The notes under the pieces were generated by a model. The model saw nothing but the letters and a program-made list of their open reading frames with translations, ran no database searches and was not told the DNA's origin. The position numbers were made by a program, and so were the translations under genes. Positions 19,676 through 32,000 of a stretch of 64,000 nt of DNA are shown here, in pieces; the first letter of the stretch is position 1; every line of letters starts with the position of its first letter. Source of the stretch: Pycnopodia helianthoides (Eukaryota; Echinodermata; Asteroidea; Forcipulatida; Asteriidae); the NCBI GenBank assembly GCA_032158295.1, contig CM063262.1, forward strand, positions 8,775,394 through 8,839,393, given 5' to 3'.

Positions 19676-19684
19676 TATAAAAGG
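19676..19684 (+). promoter_or_regulatory. TATA box of gene B
   Basis: TATAAAAGG, a textbook TATA element, lies 135 bp upstream of the first ATG of gene B (19811), so a start site near 19705 is expected. I saw no comparable box upstream of gene C. Confidence 0.5.
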
Positions 19685-19810
19685 CAAAGGCATTCTCTAA
19701 AAGATACCATTTGGATACGGGACTTTCCTGTTGTCTTTAGTTTCCGCCTTGCCCCCGTTTGGCATTTGGAGGGCACGCAAGCAAAACGAAACATGAAAGT
19801 CTTCTAAAGG

Positions 19811-20084
19811 ATGCCGATTCCGTGTTGCGTCGCTCTTGCTCTTCGCTCTCTCGTCGGTTCTAACATCGCGATTCACCGCGATGGCATCATCGCCCAGCCG
19901 AGGACTGAACGGGACACCTGAAGATACCAACCCCGTCCGTACCCTGTACATAGGAGCCTTCTTTACGTCTCAGAGGGTATTGCCTTACCAACCTTCGGTG
20001 GTACAGACGGCCATAGATCATATCAATAGCTTGCAAGGAATTTTAGACGGCTATCAACTGCAGATAAGATGGAATTGGACAGGG
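19811..20084 (+). CDS. Gene B exon 1 (signal peptide and start of ligand domain)
   Basis: The receptor frame is open from 19797 to the donor GGG|GTAAGT. It encodes a hydrophobic leader (RFRVASLLLFALSSVLTS), then TLYIGAFFTSQRVLPYQPS, AIDHINS, GILDGYQLQIRWNWTG, the N-terminal strand and helix of the Venus-flytrap fold. The leader has no in-frame ATG. ATG 19811 is in another frame and the first in-frame ATG (19881) lies after the leader. Phase 0 out. Confidence 0.75.
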
Positions 20085-23000
20085 GTAAGTCCTATTTTCA
20101 AATGTCTTATGTGTTAGTGTTACTACATTCATCTTTACTAAAAACAAGCTGTAGTATTAGTGACTAGTAACAAGATACGAATAGCATGGGAAAACTGCCC
20201 TACAAGTTAAGAATGTTGCCCAACTGACGCTCATGTTATCATTAAACATTTTTGTTACGGTCGCACACAAATTTGGGCCTGATTGGCAAATGACTTACAA
20301 AAAAATTGCATCCTCTTAAATTTTAATTTTGTTTCGATTTTAATTCTAACAAATTATTTGGAGAAAAAAAAGTGTACTCGTAACTAATTGCCACGGGTGT
20401 TTTTATTTTCAAGAAGTTTTAAGGTAATATGATTTCATTGTAAAATATCGTTTTCGTTTTGAGTTGTCTTGTTTTTTTTTTTTTACTTGTGAGATTTGCA
20501 CAGTCATTTATTTATTTATTCTTTTCTTTCCCCAATCCAGTTTAGGAGTCCGAGTGAGGGACTGCTTCTCTTAAACACGTTTGTGAACTCAGGACCTCCT
20601 ATTGTCATGGCTTGGGGACCAATTTTCTCAACTGACGCACTTGTGGTGAACCAGGTAGCTGCAAGGTTTAACCTTGTGCAGGTTAGTAAAAAAGAAACAT
20701 TTTGTGTACGCTTTTTAATTTTTCTTTTTACATAAAATTGTGTTTAAGATTAATATCCAGAATCGGAAAGGATTGAAACATATTTGTTTAATTTTAATCT
20801 ATAAGCCTATTGACAATTAAGTTCTTACTAGAATCCTTTTTTTCTGTGAAATATTTCACTCTCGAAAGAAGTTTGAACACTGCATCTAAAAGCCTAAAAA
20901 AAGCAAAAGGTGATTTCGTATGTTATAACCAAAATTAAGGACAATGTGTTTACATGCTGCAAATTTGTTCATAGCTTTTTACTACTTTCTCCTGACTCAC
21001 GGATTAAATCATTTTTTTTTTTACAAATTTGTTAATTCGATGTATATGGTTGATCAAATAAAACATGAACCATGTCTGCAACTATTTTGTCAGCTCTATC
21101 CTATCCTGTAAAATAGCTTTAGGGTGAAACTGCAGTCGTGCGCATTTTCTTAAAAACAGCATATTGGCTGTTTTTATACATTGTTTTTATTAGGGTTTAC
21201 AACTTTGTATCATTCAGTAGCATTATCATCTCATAAGGTGAATGCAGACAAAAGGCTCTTTCTAAACATTTACAAATGACATAAAGGGGCTCATTGCCTT
21301 CAAATCTCTAAAGATGTTGATGTTTGAAATTGCTCCTTGTCCTTTTTAAGAGATGTTCATTCACGAAAAAATAAATAATTTTTGTGTAAATAGGGAGTAG
21401 TAATTAAAAACTCATAAATTTTTCTCTTGAAATACAACCAGTGGAACAAACGGTCCGACGTTTTGGTTCTACAAAATGTATTAGCTGACCGTATTCTGTC
21501 ATGAAATTACACAGAAGCTACACAATTTCATAATGTATTATGTGAATCGTTATATTCTGCTTTTAAAATAATTAGCTGTTCGGGCACTCCGCCCAGACAC
21601 CTCTTGTTTTTGTTCTTTTTTTCAGGTGTTCTGAGCATAGCTCGGAACAATTCTTGTTTTTATTAATTATTTTTTTTTAATGTGTTCGGAGCATAGCGCG
21701 GAACACCTCTTGTTTTTGTTCGTTTTTTTTTGTTAGGTGTTCGGGCAATCATTTTTTATGTGTTCGGGCCTTACGTCCGAACAACTCTTTGTTTTTGTCC
21801 CTTTTTCCCCTTCTTCTTCTTTGTTTTGCTGATTCTTCTCCCGAGCTTTGTCCGCGAGCAAACGCATACTTGTGAATCTTTGATCAACATGAAACTTTAC
21901 GTGAACATAACTAGCGAAGCTGAGAAGGTTGTCACGTCACTATTACGTCATCGGGTGTCAAGTTATAGGTCATTTAATTAAACAAAATTACCATTTTTAT
22001 GCCAACGCCTGTATGTCTCTGAATAATATAGCTGCACTATTTATATTTGGGCATATGATAGACAAAGACATGGGAAACATTTAAAAAGATAACGTCAAAT
22101 TCACATGACCTTTACTTCCGGTCGTACCGGAAGGTCAAACTTTGCATCTGTGTAATTCTTAAAAAAAAAAAAAACTTTCTCGGTAAAAACATTAATTTCT
22201 GTATATCAGATCAACTTCAAATTAACACCATAATAGGACCTGGATAAAAACTCCATCAGGTAGTTGTGACGTCATGATGACGTCATCAGGTGTCAACATA
22301 CAGTAAATCAAAATCAATCATAAATTCATAACTCAAGAAGTACTTAAGCTATTACAACAATCTAAACATCATCGGAGAGGTCATGATAATTCTAGCAAAT
22401 ACTACACACATTTTACACCATTCGACTTTCTGTTCAAACCGAAAGTTGAAAATTTCAAAATTCATACTTTAAGAAATATTCACATACATTACTCACAAAC
22501 TTTTCATCATGTTGTAGGTCCAAAAGCATTCTCAAACTTTGCCACAGAGATGTTACCTACTGGAACTTCACTTCCGGTTGAAATCGGGTATGCATTGACC
22601 CGCTGTTAAACCGCGGGAAAAAACTGCACTGAAAACACACACAATGCATGATCTATACCAGTTGCATTGTGAGCGGCTTTTCGTTATATTGACCACAACG
22701 TTCAAAGTCCAAACATGCTTGTACCTTGGTCTCTATTCAAGGTTCACACTACTGATTTTGGCAATAGCTTTGTTGGTCTCTAAAACAGCCGTCCATGCAA
22801 ACCTCGCTAACAATCAAACGTCATGCTTTTGATCATGTGCTTTATTAGACTTGTGTGTAAAGGGAAAAGTGAAATCAAACATGTAGCCCTGTGTAAACAG
22901 ACCCGGAGATGAGAACATTATGACCGCACAATAAAACTCGTTTTGATGGAAGAAAACATATGTGCATCATATGTGTGTAAAGGGAAAAGTGAAATCAAAC

Positions 23001-26000
23001 ATGTAGCCCTGTGTAAACAGACCCGGAGATGAGAACATTATGACCACACAATAAAACTCGTTTTGATGGAAGAAAACATATGTGCATCATATGTGTGTAA
23101 AGGGAAAAGTGAAATCAAACATGTAGCCCTGTGTAAACAGACCCGGAGATGAGAACATTATGACCACACAATAAAACTCGTTTTGATGGAAGAAAACATA
23201 TGTGCATCATATGTGTGTAAAGGGAAAAGTGAAATCAAACATGTAGCCCTGTGTAAACAGACCCGGAGATGAGAACATTATGACCACCAATAAAACTCGT
23301 TTTGATGGAAGAAAACATATGTGCATCATATGAATGTTTTTTGGGCGGGACAAGCACAGTAAATAGTGAAACCGGGACGCACTCAACACGTTCAAAAAGC
23401 TAGAGGTTAATTATTATATAATTATTCCCCATTACATGGAGAGACATGTATCGGAATCCAAGGCTTAAAGAAACGTATGAGGCGTTAACATGTACTGTAT
23501 AAAGTTTAAAGTATTTAAAGTATTTCACATTATAACAATCATGTTCCGTTATTTCTTGGTTCTGGCCTCTAGCTTTGTTCTTTAACTCAAAACTTCGTTG
23601 TCCATTTATTTGCTTCGTTTTCTTGCCCTAACCCCCTTTCCCTTCTCAGCCAATCCTCGTTTCCTTATGTTGATCTTTCCTTTATAATCAGCTTCCTAGC
23701 TTCTCATAAACCATAACGTGGAAGATCAACTTAATGCAAACATTTTCTAAAAAAAATAAAAAAAAATGCATATCCTTTATTAGTTTTGCAGTCAAGCTTT
23801 GATTTCCAAAAACCGTTCATGAACCACCGTCACCCCTTAAAAAGAAAACCCAACTCCTTCTTTTAACTTCCTGCCAATCCGCAACCCCCCCTCTTTTCCA
23901 CACTCATTTCTTTCTCCCTTTCTGCCTTTCTCTTCCTTTCCCCCTGTTCCTTATTCTTATTTCCTTTTCTTTCGATCACTCTAACCCGTCTATACTACCA
24001 ACCCCCCTTTTTTCGACCTTCTCTTCAAAAAATATCCCCCTTTTCTTTCCTCCTAACCCCCCCCCACACACATACATCTCATATTCCAAACCACATGACC
24101 TGTCACTCAAACCTCCTCCACACATAACCAGACCCTTAGACATCAACCCCAGGTTATGTCATTTAAACATGCACTGCGCATGACACAAGGTTGGTGGACG
24201 ATTCGACAGAGGCATGGTATTTAAACACATGCAACCTCTATATGATCGCTGTAACTCTATCGTCCTTGTTGCAAAGACAACACATTAAACATCCAAGGAC
24301 CGTACTGTTGCAACTATATCAAGAAGACTTAACAAAGGCAAAAAGAATTCGAAATGTAAAATGGCAAAAGAGAAATCCTCTCTCTCTCGTAAAATAAACA
24401 AACAAAAAAAGAAAAACGAGAGTTTGGTCTTTCTTCAACAAAAAGCCAAAAAAAGTCAACAGTTTGTAAAAAATCTGTCTGACTATAAGTTGTCCTTGAT
24501 GGAAACGATTGCACTAGGTAGAGGTCTGAGCTTCATTCCTACACCCCAAAAACCGAAAAAACAGCTATCCTAGCCATTCAAAACTGCTCTTCAGAAAAAT
24601 GAGACTTAGCGTTTTAATGGCAGGGAAAACGAAACTGGGTCAACTTCATCCTTTTCGGATGCCATCAAAATGGACACCCCTTGCTACCTTCAATACAAAC
24701 TTAGAAACTTACATTGAAGGTACACTGGAGGAACTGTCAAAAATCAAAATTAAAAATGTGGCATCCAACATTACCAAAGCAGAACGCATCGCTCTCATAG
24801 GCCTCAAGAAAAATCCAAACATTGTCATAAAACAATTTGACAAAGGCCGTGGTGTATGTGTTTATGAACAGATCAGACTACCTAGGAAGATTGAGGCAAT
24901 TATCTGGGCCACACTATGAGGTTGTTGACAGGGATTTAACGGGTGATATCACTGCTATGGTCTACCGGGCCGTACGCAATCTATACGTGGACAACGTTAT
25001 AAACAAAGATATGTTTGAGTTTCTCAATCCTCACAACCACAAGATCAAAACTCCTAGCCTGTACCTCTTACCAAAAATCCACAAAAATCCACCAGATGGA
25101 ACTCAGTTTGTGGGAAGGCCGATTATCAGTGGTTGTGGGGCTCCAACTCAACAAATCTCAAAATATATGGACTTTTTCCTGCTCCCTATCGTCAAGCAAC
25201 AAAGCACATATACAAGAGACTCCTCACAGGTTCTCAAAAGACTTAATAATTTGACGATGGGACAGGATAATCTCCTTATCGCACTGGACATTGCCCACAG
25301 CAAGAGGCAATAGACTCAGTTTGTGATGCTTTGGAACAAGCAAAACCAGGCCTGTACACCATACCAAAACCTATAAAGAAACACACGCAATGTCTTTTAG
25401 AACTGATTTTGGGCGCAAACGTCTTCGAATTCAATAATAAGTTCTACAGACAAAAAATTGGCGTGGCAATGGGCAGTGTATGCAGTCCTGAAATATGTGA
25501 TATCACTCCCCCAACAACCCAGAGTTAGTGGCTTACATGAGATACAGAGACGATGTACTAATAATCTACAATGGCAATAGAAATCAAGCGTTGAATTTCA
25601 TTAAGATGTTAAACAACCTGCACCCGACATTGAAATTCACTTCAGAGATCTCTGACTACCAAATCACCTTTCTCGATCTCATAATCTACAAAGGCGAACG
25701 TTTTCGAAAAGAGGGGAAGCTTGGTACTCGAGTAGCAACAAAAAAACCCGGACACATTCCAATATCTTGCTCGAGATTCTGCACACCCTGAGTTTGTGTT
25801 TGGTGGGGTCGTTAAAGGTGAAGTTACGAGATACAAACGCATGTACACACAGAGAAGATTTCGAGAGCAAGGTCAATTTCTTTAAAGAAAAAATGTTAGA
25901 AAGTGGATACAACACAGCAGAATTGACCCGCTTCACGGAATCAAATGATGACCACAGAAATTCAATGTTGAGTGCACCACCTAACATCAAGAAAAAAACA

Positions 26001-29000
26001 ATTCCACGGGTGGTTTTTACATTGCCATTCTTCCCACAAATCAAACACTCAAATCTCAAACGTGCACTGTTCAAACATTGGCATCTTATTAATGACAGTG
26101 ACTTCCTTCACAGCCTTTTTCCTGCACCTCCTCTGTTAGCCTACAAAAGACAAAAGAACATAAAAGACCAACTAATTCGAGCTAGATTGCAAGCTTCAAC
26201 CGAAGAAAACACAATCAAAAAAAATGGACGAACAGAACTTGCAAATCCTGCTTGACCTACTACAGGAACAAGAGTTGGGTACACAAAAGTAAAAACAAAT
26301 CAGGGCTTGGATCTAGACGAGACTACGTATACCAATAACAAACAAATACATGTCTTGCTTGATCCTCTTGTCTAAATAAACCATATCTGATCACTCCTTG
26401 TTGCAAAACTTTCATAAAAAAGGATAAAAGCAAAAAAAAAATGGTGACTGATGAAGTGCAGCTTATATAAAGCACTGAAAATATGTTATTGAGCCATCCA
26501 TTAAAGGTATACATAAAATGGCTCGACATATTATCACCGGATAAAAGTTCTTTTAAGTGAGTTTTCTAACCCCTTCCAGCCCCCCTTCCTCCTTAAAACC
26601 CCCCACTCTTTCCTCAGTGTAGATGCGTTTAAACATCAAAAATAAGGTCTGTTCTAACCATTGCTTTGACTATCTGGAATACCACAAATCAACATCAAAC
26701 TGTCAGGGAATGGTTTATTACCAGAGACCACACCAATTACTTGTCTTCTCCTTTTCCAAACAACCCCCCCCCCACCCCCCTGTCGCCGGATTTGGTTTCG
26801 AAATTCCCGCTCCAGAACTATTTCGGCCTTAGTACTTTCTGGATAGTGTCTATCTCCCTTCCTCGCACTTTCCATCTTATCCAAACCCCACCCCCTACCG
26901 ACACCTGTTCTCTTACCCCCCCACCCCTCCCTAATAAGAACTTTATACAGTACATATTAACGCCTCATACGTTTTTTAAGCCTTGAATTCCAATACATGT
27001 CTCTCCATGTAATGGGGAATAATTATATAATAATTAACCTCTAGCTTTTTGAACGTGTTGAGTGCGTCCCGGTTTCACTATTTACTGTGCTTGTCCCGCC
27101 CCAAAAAACATTCATATGATGCACATATGTTTTCTTCCATCAAAACGAGTTTTATTGTGTGGTCATAATGTTCTCATCTCCGGGTCTGTTTACACAGGGC
27201 TACATGTTTGATTTCACTTTTCCCTTTACACACAAGTGTGTAGCTTGTTAGGCACACCACAAAACAGTAACAGCACCAAACTCTAACTTAATGAAATAGC
27301 TCACGCGTTGACACAACACTTTCCCCAGCGATACCCGAACACCTACTTCAAACCATATTCCTTTCAAAACGAACGCCTTTTTACAGTTTTGTCAGTCTAC
27401 GGATATTTTCTTAGTTCAAGTTTAAAGGCCCTAAAGAGCCAATGTTATTTAAAGTCATTTAGCTGACTCAGACTACTTGGGCAATGTCCCAATTACGTGC
27501 ATTGCAGTTACAGAAATGGGATATTCACTTAAGAATGAATCGTAAGCTTTTAGTGAGTGTTTTTTTTGAAAAACGTTTGTACTTAAGGAATCCATTGTTT
27601 TGACTATTTATTTTCCTGTGAATTTTTAAGAACGACGTTCACCGTCTCAACACATAAAGAGTCATTAGGTTTCAACTTAAGCCTATTTATTTTGCCTTAA
27701 GACACATGCAGCGAGCACGCAAACATAACAAGTCTTGCTGCTGCTTGACTTGTGAACAAAGTGACCAGTTCAGAAGAACTTACAACAAGTCATGGAGAAA
27801 ACTAAAAGATTAACACTGCAAGGCTAGTAAGTGTGCATTTTTTTTCCTTCGATAAAGACTCTGCTAGGGTCGAACAATCAGGCCATTACCTTATTTTTGT
27901 ATTTATATCATACGTCCTTTTGGGTTGGTCAGCAGTTTGCAACAGCAAAACATAAAACTTTTACCCGGAAAACTGAAACATTAATGTTATGTCTAGCAAA
28001 TTAAAAATAATTATATTCATTGATTGTTTTTGAAACAAATATCTAAACCCCCAATGGCAGCGTGTTCATAGCTACTGAAAAGCGATATTTTCTAGCGCAG
28101 CTTTAAAATTCCAGTCCGAAACACTTGTTATTCTTTCACTTCCTTTGCTTTCTAAAATATCATACTTATTTACATTTGTTGGTTGAAAAAAGAAGAAATG
28201 ACTAGAGCAGGACGTGAACCTGCTTACCTCCGGAAATCGGCCAGTGCAGCATGTGATTCTGTCATCCTGGAGATTCTGTGTTCCCCTCCCCCACACTATG
28301 GCGAATTGTCTCCCGTTTTGTCAATGTCCATATGGCGTGTCGCTCAGAAGCCAGTGACTCACTCACTCACTCATCCCGAGACCGTCGTGCTGGTCATTGG
28401 GGTACCATGGTGGGGGCATTTGCTGTCAGGGATCGCCACAGTTCTCTGTCCTCTGTTATACGTATGAGGGCAGCATTGTTACGACCTGTCCAGTCTCGGA
28501 TGACCAGGACTTTCTTTGTCCGCCTCTCCGTCGCTTGCCCTCAATTGATCCTTGGAGGATGGTTTTGGGCAGTGATTCGTGACGGGACACATGACCGTAC
28601 CAGGCGAGCTTGGGGCGTTTCACTGTTGCTAGGAGTGGTTCTTGAATGCATGCATAGGTGTGGATTTGCTGCCTGACAAAGTCATTTGTCTTGTGCTCTC
28701 TGTATGATCTTTCTGTAGCACTTATGCTCGATCGAATGCCTGAATTCTTTGTTCCGTTAAGTGTCGATTTTAGGTGTCCAGCTCTGACACCCACACAGGA
28801 GAGTGGAAACCACCAGGGACTTGTAGAATTTAACCTTCGTAGGGAAGCTGAAGCAGCTGTTTTTCCAGATTATATTCATCCTTGTCATGGCAGATGGGGC
28901 AAGGCCGAGTCTTGTTTTGATTTATATCGTTGAGCTGCCATCCTTGCTCAAAAAGGACCCAAGATATTTAAAGCTGACTACTTCTTCAAGTCTTTGCCCA

Positions 29001-32000
29001 TTCAATATAATGTTAGTTGCTGTTTGTTGGCTGTGCGTGTTGACCAGGACTTACTTTTTTTCTGAGCTGACTTCCATTCCATAGTGTAACATGGACCGAT
29101 TGGCCGGTAGGGGGCGCCAGCACGACTCCCCGTCGGAGAACTGACTGGTGGCCCCTGCGGGCCAAACGGGGAAACCCGCTCGATAGTGAAGCGACTTTTG
29201 GTGTTAAAACGTTAACAGAAGAAATAAAGAGCTCCCACTCGGATGCCTCTGAAAACCAGACAGAGTGTACCTTGTATGATTCAAAGTTGTGTTTTAGAAA
29301 GCGCACGGTCGACGCTACAATACGCTCCTGCTGCCTCTTTTAGTCTGGTGTTAGGATTCTGAAGTTCTGCCTCACTGCCTCCCAAAAGGTCAATTACGTC
29401 AGCGAAACGTGATTGCTGAGAGGCCGTCTTCCGATGAACATAGAGGTATGGCAGTCATGAAGTGTCTCCTGCATGATGTTTTCCAGGTAAACGTTGAACA
29501 GTACTGGTGAGAGGGGACAACCTTGTCGAACTCCAACTGTTGTTTTGAAGAAGTCTCCAAGGTTGTTGTTCAGGAGGACTGCACTGGTGGAGTCTTTGTA
29601 CAGTGCTTCGATGACTTGGATGATGTTATTGTAAAAGTTGAAATATCTCATCATATCACTTGCCACAAGCCTTCGAGCCAGACGCGGTCGAAGGCTTTCT
29701 TGAAGTCGATGAAGTTATGGTAAATGCTGCGCTGGTGTTGTAGATACTTCTCGGTTTAAGTCGGTTGAAAATCTGCTCTGCAGTGCCCCTCTTAGGTCTA
29801 AATCCAGCCTGTTCTTCTGCTAGGATTTGTTCTGCCTTTCCCTTGAGTCTGTTCATGACTACCCTCAGCATCACTTTACTGTGATGGCTGATTAGGCTGA
29901 TGGTTCTGTAATTCTGACAGAGTCTTAAGTTGCCTTTCTTTGGTAGGGTCAATATCAGGGATCGGGTCCATTTTTTGGTCATTGCTTTGTATCCTCTGGC
30001 AGATGGCTGTCAATGTCTTGGTGAATTCTGGCCCTCCATGTGTTCAGAATTCTGCTGGAATGTTGTCCACACTTTGTGACTTGCCTCCCTTGAACGAGCC
30101 ATGGCATCCTCTACTTCTAAGTATTGGGGCATCGCCAGTTTCCCAGTTGGTATTGGTGGCATTGTCCAGTATGCTGGTGTCCGGTCTGAGCTCGAAGTTA
30201 TAGAGTTCTTCTAAGTATTCTTTCCACCTTCTGCTTACTGCTTTGCCTTCGGTAAGGAGACATCCTTTTTTTCCCCTTAACGACAACAGCCCTTGGTTGG
30301 TGTGATATCGTCAGCATCTTTAGTGTGTCAAAGGCTGCCTTGCGGTTGCCTCCTCTCATCCCAGCTTCGATGATGTCACATTGGTTTGATATCCATTTAT
30401 CCTTTGCTTGCTTCATTTGCTTCATGATGATCTTGTTCACAGCACAGTACTGGCGTGCTGCTGCAGTGCCCATTTTATTGGTCTTCTTCAGGTCCCGTCT
30501 GGTGTCACACAGGTATTGTCATCGGTGACCCAAACTCTGTTCTTCTTCCTTCTCTTCCCGAGCATTTCTGTTGCTGACTTCTGGAGCACTTCGTTGATGT
30601 TGCTCTGTTCTGGGAATTTATGTCTTCCTCTAGTAGGTTTAGAGCTGCAAATACTGTTGCAATTTGCTGGTCTTTCGGTTTATCCACGTTAAATCTTATG
30701 CGTGGGCTGCTTTGCTTGTAGTTTTTTCAGCTTAAGTTTGAGCGTCATCATTACCATACCATGATCACTTCCGACGTTTGCACCAGGGAAGGTCCTGGTC
30801 TTGGCCTTGTTGATGCTAGATTTGAAGCTCTGAGGAGTAAGTATAAAGTCAATTTGGTTGTATCCTGCCATTGGGTGAGTGTCATGTTGTTTTCCGGGAG
30901 GTCTTGTGTGGGAACAGCGTGATGATCAGGGTAAGCATTTGGCTGCTGGCAAATTCCAATAGTCGTCCCTCGATCGTTTGTTTCTCCTGCCCCAAAACTT
31001 CCAACTGTCCCCGCCTACTGGTCGTGTGCACCTGATCCTACTTTTGCATTCCAGTCACCTATAACGACGAGGATGTCATTTTCTGGTGTTTTCTTTGGTG
31101 TAGAGATACTCAACAGCGTCGTCATTGTAGTCTAGCGTTTGGGCATAAACTTGGATGACGGAGACGTTCATTGGCTTTGCAGAATACGTGTGGAGATTAG
31201 CCTGCTGGATATGGATACTGGTGTGCAGCTGATAACAGAGTTTACTCTGTCTTTGTTGACAATGAAGTCTATTCTGTGTTGGTGTTTTGAGTCATCTCCG
31301 CTGTATCATGGTTTGTGACCCTCATCTGTTATTGTTTCGCAGAAACCAGTCCATCTGACTTCAACTAGTCCCAAGATATCCCAGGAATATCTGGCAAGCT
31401 CATGAGTGAGTTCTTTTAACTTTCATATAGGGTGCGGACGTTCCATGTCCCAATGATGGTGTTTTCCTTGGGAAGCTTGACACACGTGGTTGATGGTGTC
31501 GTTTTCGCTCCAGTAGCATATTTGTCACCCCACCCTGAGGCGAAACAGTGAGGGGCGGTCGTTGGTAGTCCGGGCCTCGACCGATCCGGCATGTTATTGT
31601 CTGACTGTGTATTTATCATGGTATGTCGGTGGGCAAGGATGGTGCTAGGTGGTGCCCATCTCCTCTCCGAGCTTCAGTGGCCTAGAAGTAGAGTGGCCTT
31701 CTTTTAGATAGGTTGCTGATCATAGCTAACGTGTCCCATCTACCCGGGTTTGAATCAGAGTTTCCTTCTCTTGGGTGGGCTGCCTCCCATGGCTAGTGAG
31801 CCCCACCTGCCTGGAGCAATTTTGCTTTTAGGCGCCAGACACTTGCCCTTACACCTCTGCCATCGGTTGGGAAACAGGGATCGGCACGATAAGCCAAGCA
31901 CTAGGAGTTTGAAATAGGAGAGGCTATTTGAGACGCTGGCCGTATGGGATACTTCATGAATAGGGATTGGCTCATATCTCCCTACCATCCCAGCCACCCT

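Larger units (their letters stand above)
22849..27237 (+). mobile_element. Penelope-like RT element with inverted terminal arms
   Basis: A 4.39-kb unit in gene B intron 2. Both ends read ACTTGTGTGTAAAGGG inward. The right arm (26957-27237, 281 bp) is the inverse of the left arm (22849-23488, 640 bp). The left arm is longer by three extra copies of a 120-bp repeat. Between the arms lie pyrimidine-rich DNA and a degenerate + strand reverse transcriptase (24361-26255). Penelope-like elements can carry terminal repeats in inverted order (family knowledge). I found no clear target-site duplication. A diverged lone arm sits at about 41780-42012. Confidence 0.7.

Noticed and set aside
22855..23334. 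Regular repeats that might be taken for a CRISPR array
   Set aside because: The 120-bp units are contiguous with no unique spacers and lie in a eukaryotic transposon arm.
26623..26986. Proline-rich frames between the RT remnant and the right arm
   Set aside because: Produced by C-rich low-complexity DNA; no domain and no conservation to compare.
28177..28260. Possible tRNA gene (GGTTCACGTCC-like T-arm, minus strand)
   Set aside because: Only the T-arm side is tRNA-like and no D-arm or anticodon arm can be folded; it is the end of a dispersed tRNA-derived repeat.
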